From contig JAUNEB010000001.1 in NCBI GenBank assembly GCA_030525795.1, positions 62,001 through 126,000 of the forward strand: a DNA stretch of 64,000 nucleotides. The letters run 5' to 3'. This DNA comes from Aerococcaceae bacterium. GTDB taxonomy: Bacteria; Bacillota; Bacilli; Lactobacillales; Aerococcaceae. Under the pieces are notes generated by a model. That model did not search any database. It worked only from the letters and a program-made list of their open reading frames with translations, and was not told the origin of the DNA. Shown here one piece after another: positions 27,585 through 35,214 of the stretch. The position numbers and the translations under genes were made by a program. How positions within the stretch are numbered: the stretch's first letter is position 1; every line of letters begins with the position of its first letter.

Positions 27585-28556
27585 ATGAAAAAACGTAATC
27601 AATGGTTGGTCAGTTTGTTGGCGGGATTTGCTTTAACGGGCTCTGCATTGCCAGTGGCACACGCTGAAGCGAATCCTCAAGAAGTAGTCACAAAAATGGT
27701 TGAAGCTGCAAAGGGTGTAAACACGGTTCATATAGCAGCCGATATGTCTGCAGCGTTTGCTTCTAATGGACTTGAATCGAATATATTTGGCGGAACATAT
27801 GACATTCGAGCGGATTTTGATGCGGTAGAATTTGCGTTCACGCTAAAAGGTGCTTCACCTTTTTCGTCGGCTAATATCTCTATGGAAAGTTATTTGAAAG
27901 AAGATCAATTGACGGTAATTGCTTCTGGCATAGCTGGAGGAGAAACGCTTGATAGTGAAGTAGTCCAACAATCCGTAGACGGATTAAGTGAAGTAGTAAA
28001 GAGTGAAATTCCTAAATTGAAAGCTAAACCGATTACGATTGATGTTGAAAACTTGCTCAAATACGCAGAATTGACAGAAACCGACACAGAGTATGTATGG
28101 TCATTACGAGCAGATGCAGATCCAGCAGCTATACTAGCCGATATGAAAGCGTATATTCATTTTGTGAAAGACATTGTCAAAGAATATATGGAAACGCTAA
28201 AAGCTCAAGGTGAAGAAGTCGAGGAGATTGATTGGGCAGCATTCGAAGCGCAACTCGACCAAGAATTGACCGTTGATTTTGTCAACATATTCTTGCAAAG
28301 TAACCCTAAAATCGAATTGCATTACGATAAGGAAACGTATTTGTTGAAGCACTTCGTTGAAGAAATGACATTTGACACAGCGGAATTAGTAAAAGCAACT
28401 TCTGAGGAAGAAGTACCAGAAGAATTGCTACAAACTTTACCGGAAACAGTGATTGTAAAAATGGCATTCAATTATGACAACTACAATCAACCACAAAATA
28501 TTGAAGTTCCCGAAGTAACCGTCACACCTGCCGAAGAATCAAGCTCAGCAGAATAA
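27585..28556 (+). CDS. Secreted protein, array paralogue 4
   Basis: 323 residues. Signal peptide MKKRNQWLVSLLAGFALTG with mature start near AHA-EA. The N-terminal coding bases are almost identical to those of paralogue 3, but the rest has diverged: YLKEDQLTVIASG, TDTEYVWSLRADADPAAIL, PKIELHYDKETYLLKHF, NYDNYNQPQNIEVPEVTVTP and the tail ESSSAE. A helical region with many Glu (about 195-240) is longer than in its relatives. GAAGGAAGG site. A terminator follows. Function unknown; an exported lipid- or polymer-binding role is possible if the LolA-like fold is right. Confidence 0.83.
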   Translation: MKKRNQWLVSLLAGFALTGSALPVAHAEANPQEVVTKMVEAAKGVNTVHIAADMSAAFASNGLESNIFGGTYDIRADFDAVEFAFTLKGASPFSSANISMESYLKEDQLTVIASGIAGGETLDSEVVQQSVDGLSEVVKSEIPKLKAKPITIDVENLLKYAELTETDTEYVWSLRADADPAAILADMKAYIHFVKDIVKEYMETLKAQGEEVEEIDWAAFEAQLDQELTVDFVNIFLQSNPKIELHYDKETYLLKHFVEEMTFDTAELVKATSEEEVPEELLQTLPETVIVKMAFNYDNYNQPQNIEVPEVTVTPAEESSSAE

Positions 28557-28566
28557 ATAAGTAAAG

Positions 28567-28600
28567 CAGCAACTATCAGAAATGGTAGTTGCTGATTTCT
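28567..28600 (+). terminator. Terminator after array paralogue 4
   Basis: CAGCAACTA pairs with TAGTTGCTG, loop TCAGAAATGG. The T-run is weak (ATTTCTT). The hairpin core is identical to that at 25306-25331. Confidence 0.65.
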
Positions 28601-28630
28601 TAAAGAAATCATAAAGGTTAGTATAATTCG

Positions 28631-28660
28631 TTGTCTTTAGAGGTTTTTGTGTGCTATACT
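28631..28660 (+). promoter_or_regulatory. Promoter of the MacAB-like operon
   Basis: -35 TTGTCT (28631-28636), 18-base spacer, TGC-extended -10 TATACT (28655-28660). Same form as the array promoters. Confidence 0.6.
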
Positions 28661-28700
28661 GAGAAAAACAAGTTGAAAACGGATAAGGATAGGTGAAAGT

Positions 28701-30008
28701 ATGTCAACGAAGCGTAAATTGATCATTGCGATTGTAGGAGGTCTTGTTTTTTTAGGAATTGTCATGTTTAGCATTTGGAATATTTTCTTTGGGCAATCTG
28801 CGGTTCCGATGACTCAAGACGCGAACGGCAATCCTGTTGCAATCGGGGAAAATGGCGAGATGCCCAAAGGCGAAGTCGTTTATCAAACGCACTTAGTGTT
28901 TCCGCAAGAACCTATTACGTTGAACGGTATGGCACAACTTCAATCGGACAGCAGTTATTTTTATGATGCGACGTTAGGCGAAATTGAAACCATTCACGTG
29001 AGAGATGGACAAACCGTCAAAAAAGGCGATTTGCTCTATTCTTATTATTTAGACAAAAATAAATACGATTTGGAAGACGCGACGCGCGAACAAACGAATT
29101 TATACAATCAACGCGTTGAATTGATTAACCAATTAACGAACGTCACAGGCGAATACTACAACTACCAAGGCGACTTGATTAGTACGTATTGGGCAACAGA
29201 CGGCAAGCAACAATATTATGTGCTAGAGCCTATTGGCAAAACAACCGTCGCTGCAACACCTTCAGCTGCCGCAGGCGAAGAAGCCGAAGCTCCAGCAGCG
29301 GATGCGGAAGGAATCAAAGCCCAAATTCGCCAAGTCAACAAACAAATCGAAGATGTCGAAATCAAATTGATTCGTCTGAAAGAACAACAATACGGCCAAG
29401 TGAAAGCAAAATTTTCTGGAAAAGTAGTATTAGACGAGCAAGGTAAAGACAACTCCCAAATACCATTGGTACGTATTATTAGCGATGAAGTCGCCGTAAC
29501 GGGTTCTGTGACGGAGTACGAATTTTATACATTAGCCAATGACCGAAATGTCAACTTATTTGTCAACGCAGAAGAGCGCAATGTCGCAGGCAAAATGGTC
29601 GAATATGATTTAATTCCTGCTCCTGCAGCAAATACGACGGGAACGCAACAATCTCAAGTAGCGACGACCTCATCGGGCGAATCGAATACGCGTTACCGCT
29701 TCGTTATCGCGCCAGATGAATTCATTCAGCCAGGTTTTTCAGTCAAAGTACAATTAACAATGCCTGGATACGCCATTCCAAAAGAATCCATTATTGAAGA
29801 AAATGGCAAAAACTACGTTTTCGTTGTCAAAGAAGGCATCGCGCACAAAACCGAAGTCAAATTAGAACGTCAAGGCGTGCAACAAGTTGCGTTGACAGGT
29901 TTACAACTAGAAGACGAAGTGTTGATGAATCCAGTAGATGTCAAAGACGGACAAGCCGTAACGACAGGTGTAGGATTTGCACCTGAAGGTGAAACACCCG
30001 TCCAATAG
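28701..30008 (+). CDS. Membrane-fusion/adaptor protein of a MacAB-like ABC exporter (YknX-like)
   Basis: 435 residues. One N-terminal membrane span (about 6-29), then an extracellular adaptor: first lipoyl half-motif around GEIETIHVRDGQTVKKGDLL (about 93-112), a helical hairpin (about 125-230) with an Ala/Glu/Pro-rich insert PSAAAGEEAEAPAADAEG, the second half-motif KAKFSGKVVLDEQ, and a C-terminal beta-barrel domain. In Gram-positives such proteins (B. subtilis YknX, sporulation-toxin or peptide defence) sit outside the membrane beside a MacB-type permease. First of three genes; the ATPase follows after 14 bases. Confidence 0.9.
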   Translation: MSTKRKLIIAIVGGLVFLGIVMFSIWNIFFGQSAVPMTQDANGNPVAIGENGEMPKGEVVYQTHLVFPQEPITLNGMAQLQSDSSYFYDATLGEIETIHVRDGQTVKKGDLLYSYYLDKNKYDLEDATREQTNLYNQRVELINQLTNVTGEYYNYQGDLISTYWATDGKQQYYVLEPIGKTTVAATPSAAAGEEAEAPAADAEGIKAQIRQVNKQIEDVEIKLIRLKEQQYGQVKAKFSGKVVLDEQGKDNSQIPLVRIISDEVAVTGSVTEYEFYTLANDRNVNLFVNAEERNVAGKMVEYDLIPAPAANTTGTQQSQVATTSSGESNTRYRFVIAPDEFIQPGFSVKVQLTMPGYAIPKESIIEENGKNYVFVVKEGIAHKTEVKLERQGVQQVALTGLQLEDEVLMNPVDVKDGQAVTTGVGFAPEGETPVQ

Positions 30009-30022
30009 AAAGGGGAATGAGC

Positions 30023-30829
30023 ATGACACATACACAACGCACAGCCCCACTCATTGACATACGCAACGTCAATAAATATTACCAAATGGGAGAAAACCGA
30101 CTCCACGTTTTGAAAGATGTCAACTTAACCATCGAAAAAGGCGAATTCGTGTCGATTATGGGACCTTCGGGTTCGGGAAAATCTACCTTAATCAATGTAT
30201 TGGGCTTTTTGGATAACAACTTTGACGGAGTGTATCATTTTAACGGACAGCCGTTAGAACAGCGTACGGATAAGCAAATTTCACAATTACGCAACCAAAT
30301 GGTCGGCTTTGTGTTCCAAGATTTCAACTTAATTCCAACAATGACCGTCAGCGAAAATGTCCGCTTGCCATTGATTTATAACGGATATAGCGCCAGACAA
30401 ACCAAACCGCTTGTCCAAAAAGCGCTCGATCGCGTCGGACTAGGTGACAAAGGCAATCACAAGCCCTCTGAATTATCCGGCGGGCAAAAACAGCGCGTCG
30501 CCATCGCACGCGCACTTATTAACAATCCGAGTTTTATTATCGCAGACGAGCCGACAGGCGCGCTCGATACGAAAACATCGCGGATGATTATGGAAATTTT
30601 GTCAACTTTACATGCTGAAGAAGGCGTCACAATCGTCATGGTTACACACAACCCTGAACAACAAAAATACGCCACGCGGCACATTGTCATTGTCGACGGC
30701 GAGATGCAAGACAACACCGCAACGAATGCGGCCGACTTAACGTGCCAATTCAATAAAACCTACGAAAAAGAAGAATCTTTTGTGATGGGAAATGCACACA
30801 CAAATGAGGAGGTGTCCCATGCAAATTAG
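30023..30829 (+). CDS. MacB-like ABC exporter ATPase (YknY/LolD type)
   Basis: 268 residues from the ATG at 30023, 7 bases after AAAGGGG; the ATG at 30017 is too close to that site. Walker A GPSGSGKS, Q-loop FVFQDFNLIPTMTV, signature LSGGQKQR, Walker B FIIADEPTGALD and the switch His (MVTHNPEQ) are intact. The C-terminal extension of about 35 residues after the normal end of the fold (TCQFNKTYEKEESF onward) is longer than usual and of unknown role. Overlaps the permease gene by 11 bases. Works with the adaptor and permease on either side. Confidence 0.93.
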   Translation: MTHTQRTAPLIDIRNVNKYYQMGENRLHVLKDVNLTIEKGEFVSIMGPSGSGKSTLINVLGFLDNNFDGVYHFNGQPLEQRTDKQISQLRNQMVGFVFQDFNLIPTMTVSENVRLPLIYNGYSARQTKPLVQKALDRVGLGDKGNHKPSELSGGQKQRVAIARALINNPSFIIADEPTGALDTKTSRMIMEILSTLHAEEGVTIVMVTHNPEQQKYATRHIVIVDGEMQDNTATNAADLTCQFNKTYEKEESFVMGNAHTNEEVSHAN

Positions 30830-32051
30830 CGAAATTTTGAAATCGTCGCTTGCTACGTTGAAAGCGAATGGACGTCGCACTTTTTTGACGATGATTGGGA
30901 TTATTATTGGTATTGCGGCCGTTATTACGATTGTGAGCCTTGGGAATGGATTCCGCAATCAATTTTTGGACTCGTTTGCCAAAGATGAACAAGGACGCCG
31001 TAGCCAAGTGTTTACGTTTAACCAAACGAACATGGAAAAAGACCCGATGAAGCTCATTCCATTTAAGGATGCGGACTTGGCACTCATCGAAAAAATCGAC
31101 GGCGTCGACGAAGTAGAGCGTGTCGAGCAAGAATCCAATACGGTGACGTACATGGATTTTCGGTTGCGCGACACAAGCAATACTTTCGCAGTAAAACCTG
31201 TTGAACAATCCGAACAAACCATTTTATTCGGACGCAATTTGACTGTTGCCGATTCTCAAGGCAAAAAACCATACATTGTCATTGATGAAACGGTCGCCTT
31301 TGCCGTTTTTGGAAAATTGGATGAGTCGCTCATCAATCGCTCAATTACGGTTGGCGAAGGACAATTTACGGTTGTGGGGATTTTTCAAGCGGATATGTCG
31401 ATGGGCGATGTCCAAGTGAGTTTGTTTCCGTCGGATGAATTTCAAGAGCCTTTTCAAGCAAGCATTCCGCAAGGAACTTATGATTTAATCAATCGTATGA
31501 CATTTCCGTCGTATCAAGTGAAAGTATTTTTCACAGCGGAAGCAGATATTAAGTCGGCGAATAAGCAAATCGAACAGCGTCTCAAAGATAACGGCTCGGC
31601 TAAAGATGACGGGACTTATATGTATTTTGATATGAGTGAAATGATGAATGAAATCGGCAAAACGCTGAATTTAATCACACTCTTTATCGGGGCAGTCGCA
31701 AGTATATCGCTCTTTATTGCGGGCGTTGGCGTGATGAATATGATGTATATTTCCGTTTCGGAGCGAACCAAAGAAATCGGAATTCGTCGTTCGCTTGGGG
31801 CAACGCAAACGAGTATTCAGTTGCAATTTTTGTTAGAAGGGATTGCCATTACGACATTAGGAGGCATTATCGGCTACTTATGTGGCATGGGTATTGCTTT
31901 TGCGGTCGGTAATTTTCTTCCGTTCAAGGCGGCGGTCGACATACAAACTGCGTTAATTAGCGTGGTAGTATCCGTTGCAATCGGGATTGTATTCAGTGTT
32001 TTCCCTGCAAAAGCAGCCGCACGCAAAAACGTTGTCGAAATATTAAGATAA
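30819..32051 (+). CDS. MacB-like ABC exporter permease
   Basis: 410 residues from the ATG at 30819 (GAGGAGGTG site). N-terminal span TFLTMIGIIIGIAAVITIVS, a large extracellular MacB-type domain (about 45-280), then three C-terminal spans of the FtsX fold including ERTKEIGIRRSLGAT, the usual motif between spans 2 and 3. MacB-type permeases transmit ATPase motion to the extracellular domain rather than carrying substrate through the membrane. Last gene of the operon, ending in a strong terminator. Substrate unknown; peptide antibiotics or envelope molecules are typical for relatives. Confidence 0.92.
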   Translation: MQISEILKSSLATLKANGRRTFLTMIGIIIGIAAVITIVSLGNGFRNQFLDSFAKDEQGRRSQVFTFNQTNMEKDPMKLIPFKDADLALIEKIDGVDEVERVEQESNTVTYMDFRLRDTSNTFAVKPVEQSEQTILFGRNLTVADSQGKKPYIVIDETVAFAVFGKLDESLINRSITVGEGQFTVVGIFQADMSMGDVQVSLFPSDEFQEPFQASIPQGTYDLINRMTFPSYQVKVFFTAEADIKSANKQIEQRLKDNGSAKDDGTYMYFDMSEMMNEIGKTLNLITLFIGAVASISLFIAGVGVMNMMYISVSERTKEIGIRRSLGATQTSIQLQFLLEGIAITTLGGIIGYLCGMGIAFAVGNFLPFKAAVDIQTALISVVVSVAIGIVFSVFPAKAAARKNVVEILR

Positions 32052-32078
32052 AAAAACAGGCATGCGCCTGTTTTTTTG
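32051..32078. terminator. Bidirectional terminator between the exporter operon and the MFS gene
   Basis: A7-CAGGC (32051-32062) pairs with GCCTG-T7 (32067-32078) around the 4-base loop ATGC. T-runs exist on both strands. Confidence 0.9.
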
Positions 32079-32080
32079 GT

Positions 32081-33232
32081 TTAACTAAATAATCGTAGTT
32101 GAGGATTGTCTTTAATATTCAATGTCGCAAGGAAAGCCAATCCTAGAAGTGCCATGCCGAATAGCCATAAGAATAACGTATTAAACGAATAATGCATCAA
32201 AATTTGTCCAGCAATATTTTGGAAAAGGACAGCCGTTGGGCTTCCAATCGTCGAAACAATGGCAAGCGTACGCGATTGCAGCTGATCCGATACAAGCGTA
32301 CGAATAATTTTTAAGTTGGTCATATTGAACAACATGCCTACCGTATGTTTGAAAAATAAAATCACGAAAATTTTGGCGTAAACATTTGGGACAAACGAAT
32401 AAACCGCAAACTGTAAAGCAAATGCCGAAAACACCGTCAATAGCAGAAATCTAATTTTTAACTTATCCATGAAAAGATACGAATAAAATACGAGCGGTAA
32501 TTCGATTAAAACCGAAATAGAAATTACGAGCGTCGCGACATTGACGGGTAATTTATCAGCCACAAGCATGGGCGTCAAATACGTATTCATCACGTTTGTC
32601 GACCCCAAAAAAATGGCCGCAACAATTAAGTAACGAACGAACAAGCGATTGCTCCACAGCGTAGAAAGTGGCACTTTTTCGTGTTTAGGGACTACAGGTG
32701 CTGGAATGTGCGGTATTTTTGAAAAACCGTACAGGCAAAGCAAGACAACAAGCGAGAAACTTAAGTAAACAGCAGGCCCACCGAATGCTTGATACAACAA
32801 GCCGCCAAGCTGTGTCCCGAAAGCAAACCCAACCGTTCCCCATAGACGAATATTTCCGTAGCGAAACGGACTTTGCGTCGCCATGCGCTCCAACACAGGA
32901 CTCAAACTTACGAGCAATGCGTACCCAAATCCATAACTCATCAAAATCGCGATAAAAAGTTTAGAAAAAATAATCCCAATCGCGCTGAGCGTTGTTAAAA
33001 TCATTAAGACTGTATTGACTTTTTTTGCAGAAAAACGATCATTCAAGTAACCGACAATCGGCTGCATTACCATAGCCGAAAGGGAACCCGTAGCGGTGAC
33101 GTGCGAAACTTGTAGCGGAGAGAAGCCTTGATCGAGCAAAAATACGGAAAGCAACGCAGTGAATAAGGCGAATCCTGCATAAAATCCCCAATACATCATG
33201 ACATAATTCAAATAGCGCCTATTCCACTTCAT
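32081..33232 (-). CDS. Major facilitator superfamily transporter (MFS_1-like/OHS-type)
   Basis: 383 residues with about twelve membrane spans. The N-terminal YWGFYAGFALFTALLSVFLL, the loop PIVGYLNDRFSAKKV between spans 2 and 3, and especially RYGNIRLWGTVGFAFG between spans 4 and 5 are typical of the oligosaccharide/nucleoside symporter-like branch of the MFS. The substrate cannot be read from the sequence. AGAAGGTTACGT precedes the ATG on the minus strand. It is convergent with the exporter operon and divergent from nothing close by; no regulator or catabolic gene sits next to it. Confidence 0.87.
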   Translation of the reverse strand: MKWNRRYLNYVMMYWGFYAGFALFTALLSVFLLDQGFSPLQVSHVTATGSLSAMVMQPIVGYLNDRFSAKKVNTVLMILTTLSAIGIIFSKLFIAILMSYGFGYALLVSLSPVLERMATQSPFRYGNIRLWGTVGFAFGTQLGGLLYQAFGGPAVYLSFSLVVLLCLYGFSKIPHIPAPVVPKHEKVPLSTLWSNRLFVRYLIVAAIFLGSTNVMNTYLTPMLVADKLPVNVATLVISISVLIELPLVFYSYLFMDKLKIRFLLLTVFSAFALQFAVYSFVPNVYAKIFVILFFKHTVGMLFNMTNLKIIRTLVSDQLQSRTLAIVSTIGSPTAVLFQNIAGQILMHYSFNTLFLWLFGMALLGLAFLATLNIKDNPQLRLFS

Positions 33233-33262
33233 ACGTAACCTTCTCTCTTTTTTTATATAGAC

Positions 33263-33268
33263 ATTATA
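33263..33268 (-). promoter_or_regulatory. -10 element of the MFS gene
   Basis: TATAAT on the minus strand, about 30 bases before the start codon. No good -35 was seen. Confidence 0.35.
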
Positions 33269-33297
33269 GCGGATTTGTATAGATAATGAAAGGCAAA

Positions 33298-33327
33298 ACT
33301 CCCTCTAATCGCATGGTTAAAGGGAGT
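33298..33327 (-). terminator. Terminator of the three-gene minus-strand array
   Basis: ACTCCCTCTAA (33298-33308) pairs with TTAAAGGGAGT (33317-33327), one mismatch. Read on the minus strand it is followed by TTTTGCC and lies directly behind the gene at 33335-33856. Confidence 0.6.
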
Positions 33328-33334
33328 TTGTGTG

Positions 33335-33856
33335 TTATTTTCTAGGATAGATTAAGTTGTAGAGCCATTGTAAGTTCACAAGGGGTTCTTCAGTATTGTC
33401 TATGATAGGGGATAAGAAAGTGTAGAGGTCTTTTTCTAATTGGTTTTCTAATTCGGGTGTCAGCGTCATTCTAGTGAGTCCTTGTTCCGAATTTATTTCG
33501 TTAGCATACGTCACGTCTCCAGTTTCATCAAGAGCTACAAACGTATTACTGATTGAGAAGATATATTGTTTCTCTTTTCCAAAATCTCGATGCATGAGAT
33601 AGGCATTGTCATCTATTGAGCTGTTGAGTGTGTATGGGGTAGCATCATCTTTATCTAGCCACAAGGATTCACTTGGAAAAAAATATAGATATGAAGTATT
33701 TTTTACGAAGTTTTCTAGCCATAATTGTGTGGGAACTTCCCCTTGCATCCGTAGATAGTATGGGCGATAATACAGCAAATTATGCCAAGCAAAATAAACA
33801 GACGAAGTCAACAATAGAATAGCGAGGATTAATTTTAGATATAGATGTTTTTTCAT
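33335..33856 (-). CDS. Membrane-anchored protein of unknown function, second-array member C
   Basis: 173 residues. One N-terminal hydrophobic anchor (about 8-24), then an extracellular part. It shares with 34512-35015 the blocks PYYLRMQGEVPTQLWLENFV / PYYLREQGVLTEQVLLERFV after the anchor and the C-terminal LQWLYNLIYPRK, while the middle is poorly conserved. Weak ribosome binding site (GGGGGCACT before the ATG on the minus strand). It lies 8 bases after member B, so all three genes are probably one transcript. Function unknown. Confidence 0.75.
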   Translation of the reverse strand: MKKHLYLKLILAILLLTSSVYFAWHNLLYYRPYYLRMQGEVPTQLWLENFVKNTSYLYFFPSESLWLDKDDATPYTLNSSIDDNAYLMHRDFGKEKQYIFSISNTFVALDETGDVTYANEINSEQGLTRMTLTPELENQLEKDLYTFLSPIIDNTEEPLVNLQWLYNLIYPRK

Positions 33857-33864
33857 AGTGCCCC

Positions 33865-34458
33865 CTAATGTTGAGGATAGTTCATATTAAATAACTGTTG
33901 TAAATTCCATTCAGGTTCTTTTTGATAATCGATAATCGGCTGAATAATTTGAGAAAGGAGGTCTTCGCCTTCTTTTCGTCGCTCGTCTGTCAGGGTTGTA
34001 TCAATGTCTTTGAAGTTTTTAGAATCAATTTGTTTGAAAGCAATCACTTTGCTTGTAGAAACATCTATTTCATATATATATATGTATTTATCGTCGTGAG
34101 TTTCGCTCAATTGAGCACGGGATTTCGCGTCTTCACCGAACTCTGGTATGCTGAGTCGTAATCTACGACCTTCTTCTAATTCTATAATAATCTCGGTGGT
34201 AGGTTCCCAGTCGTCTTCAAAACGATAGGCAGCTTTTTCTGACCAGGGCGTCGGAATATATTTACCGTCTCTGAGCAATATCTCTAAACTGATGTCTCTT
34301 CCTTGAGTAAACTGAGTGGGAATGTGCTGAGCGTAGTACAATGCATAAGTCCGCAAATTATCTCTGACAGCCATTTGGTGGGAATGCGCTGCCCTCCAGA
34401 TAAGGAAAATCGTAATTACGATAAGGAAGTATATTACTTTTTTACGTTTTTTAGTCAT
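33865..34458 (-). CDS. Membrane-anchored protein of unknown function, second-array member B
   Basis: 197 residues. N-terminal anchor (about 8-22) without a clear cleavage site, followed by an acidic extracellular domain. It is the most divergent of the three: the C terminus WNLQQLFNMNYPQH parallels the LQWLYNLIYPRK of the others, and the preceding QIIQPIIDYQKEPEW parallels their PI-D-N region. AAGGAAAATAAC lies before the ATG. A TA-rich stretch (34072-34087) codes for YIYIYEID. Function unknown. Confidence 0.7.
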   Translation of the reverse strand: MTKKRKKVIYFLIVITIFLIWRAAHSHQMAVRDNLRTYALYYAQHIPTQFTQGRDISLEILLRDGKYIPTPWSEKAAYRFEDDWEPTTEIIIELEEGRRLRLSIPEFGEDAKSRAQLSETHDDKYIYIYEIDVSTSKVIAFKQIDSKNFKDIDTTLTDERRKEGEDLLSQIIQPIIDYQKEPEWNLQQLFNMNYPQH

Positions 34459-34511
34459 GTTATTTTCCTTTCTTTCTGGACAGCTTGTTTGGGTTAGTGT
34501 ACTTGAGAACT

Positions 34512-35015
34512 TTATTTTCTAGGATAGATTAAGTTGTAGAGCCATTGTAAGTCTAGGAGTGGTTTTGTCGGATTGTCGGTGATAGGTTCCATGAATAAAT
34601 AGAAGTCGTGTTTGAATTGTTGCTTTATTTCTTCTGTTATCTCAATAGATATGTCTTTATTATCAGAAGTTCGCTGTTCAACCAAATATAAATTACCACT
34701 TTCATTGATTTCATAAGAATATCCAGTAAACATCATGTTGTAGTAAGGGGTGTCTTTCCGCTTGAAAAGGCTAGATTTTTCATGGAGAGTGTTGTATATA
34801 GCATAGGGTCTTGCGTGTTTTTTTACTCGTATATTTTCAGGGGTGAATCGTTCCACATAAGAAGTATCTTTGACAAATCTTTCAAGTAAAACTTGTTCGG
34901 TTAACACGCCTTGCTCTCTCAAATAGTATGGGCTGTATAAAACTAGATTGGTGGAAATAATGAAATATCCGAGCCAACAGAGCAATAATATGAAGGTAAT
35001 ACGTCTTTTTTTCAT
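34512..35015 (-). CDS. Membrane-anchored protein of unknown function, second-array member A
   Basis: 167 residues. N-terminal anchor (about 6-22) and an extracellular domain of about 140 residues. The last about 40 coding bases are practically identical to those of member C at 33335, which suggests recent duplication or gene conversion, whereas the middle is not alike. It is the promoter-proximal gene of the array. No family is recognised. The region is A+T-rich compared with the ribosomal block. Confidence 0.75.
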   Translation of the reverse strand: MKKRRITFILLLCWLGYFIISTNLVLYSPYYLREQGVLTEQVLLERFVKDTSYVERFTPENIRVKKHARPYAIYNTLHEKSSLFKRKDTPYYNMMFTGYSYEINESGNLYLVEQRTSDNKDISIEITEEIKQQFKHDFYLFMEPITDNPTKPLLDLQWLYNLIYPRK

Positions 35016-35214
35016 AACGGGATTCCTACTTTATTTTCTTGGATTTTTGCTTAAGTTTTAGAGATATCGAATAATAAAATGTTATAACAAATAATGATAT
35101 ATGTCAACTTTTATTCAGGAGGGGCGAACGTGAACATTTTTCCCATCAAACCTTTTTTTGTGTGACGAGTTGGAGTATAATGGAGGGGAGGAAAAAATCG
35201 AAAGGATGGTTATC
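35016..35214. other. A+T-rich divergent spacer between the second array and rpoN
   Basis: It should hold the promoters for both directions. The clearest element is TATAAT at 35176-35181 on the plus strand, 34 bases before the rpoN ATG, with a poor -35 (TTTTTT). On the minus strand TTGTTA-like and TATA-like sequences occur but none is convincing. Confidence 0.4.
35130..35165 (+). CDS. Possible 11-residue leader peptide before rpoN
   Basis: GTG at 35130 follows AGGAGGGG (35117-35124) by 5 bases and encodes MNIFPIKPFFV, then TGA. The strong ribosome binding site is the only argument. The TATAAT at 35176 lies downstream of it, so it would need a second, upstream promoter to be transcribed with rpoN. 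Confidence 0.2.
   Translation: MNIFPIKPFFV

Noticed and set aside
34072..34087. TA-rich repeat as a possible phase-variable tract
   Set aside because: It is short and in frame within a coding region; nothing else suggests slippage control.
33922..34161. Plus-strand frame opposite the second array
   Set aside because: The minus-strand frame has an anchor, a ribosome binding site and paralogues; the plus frame has none.
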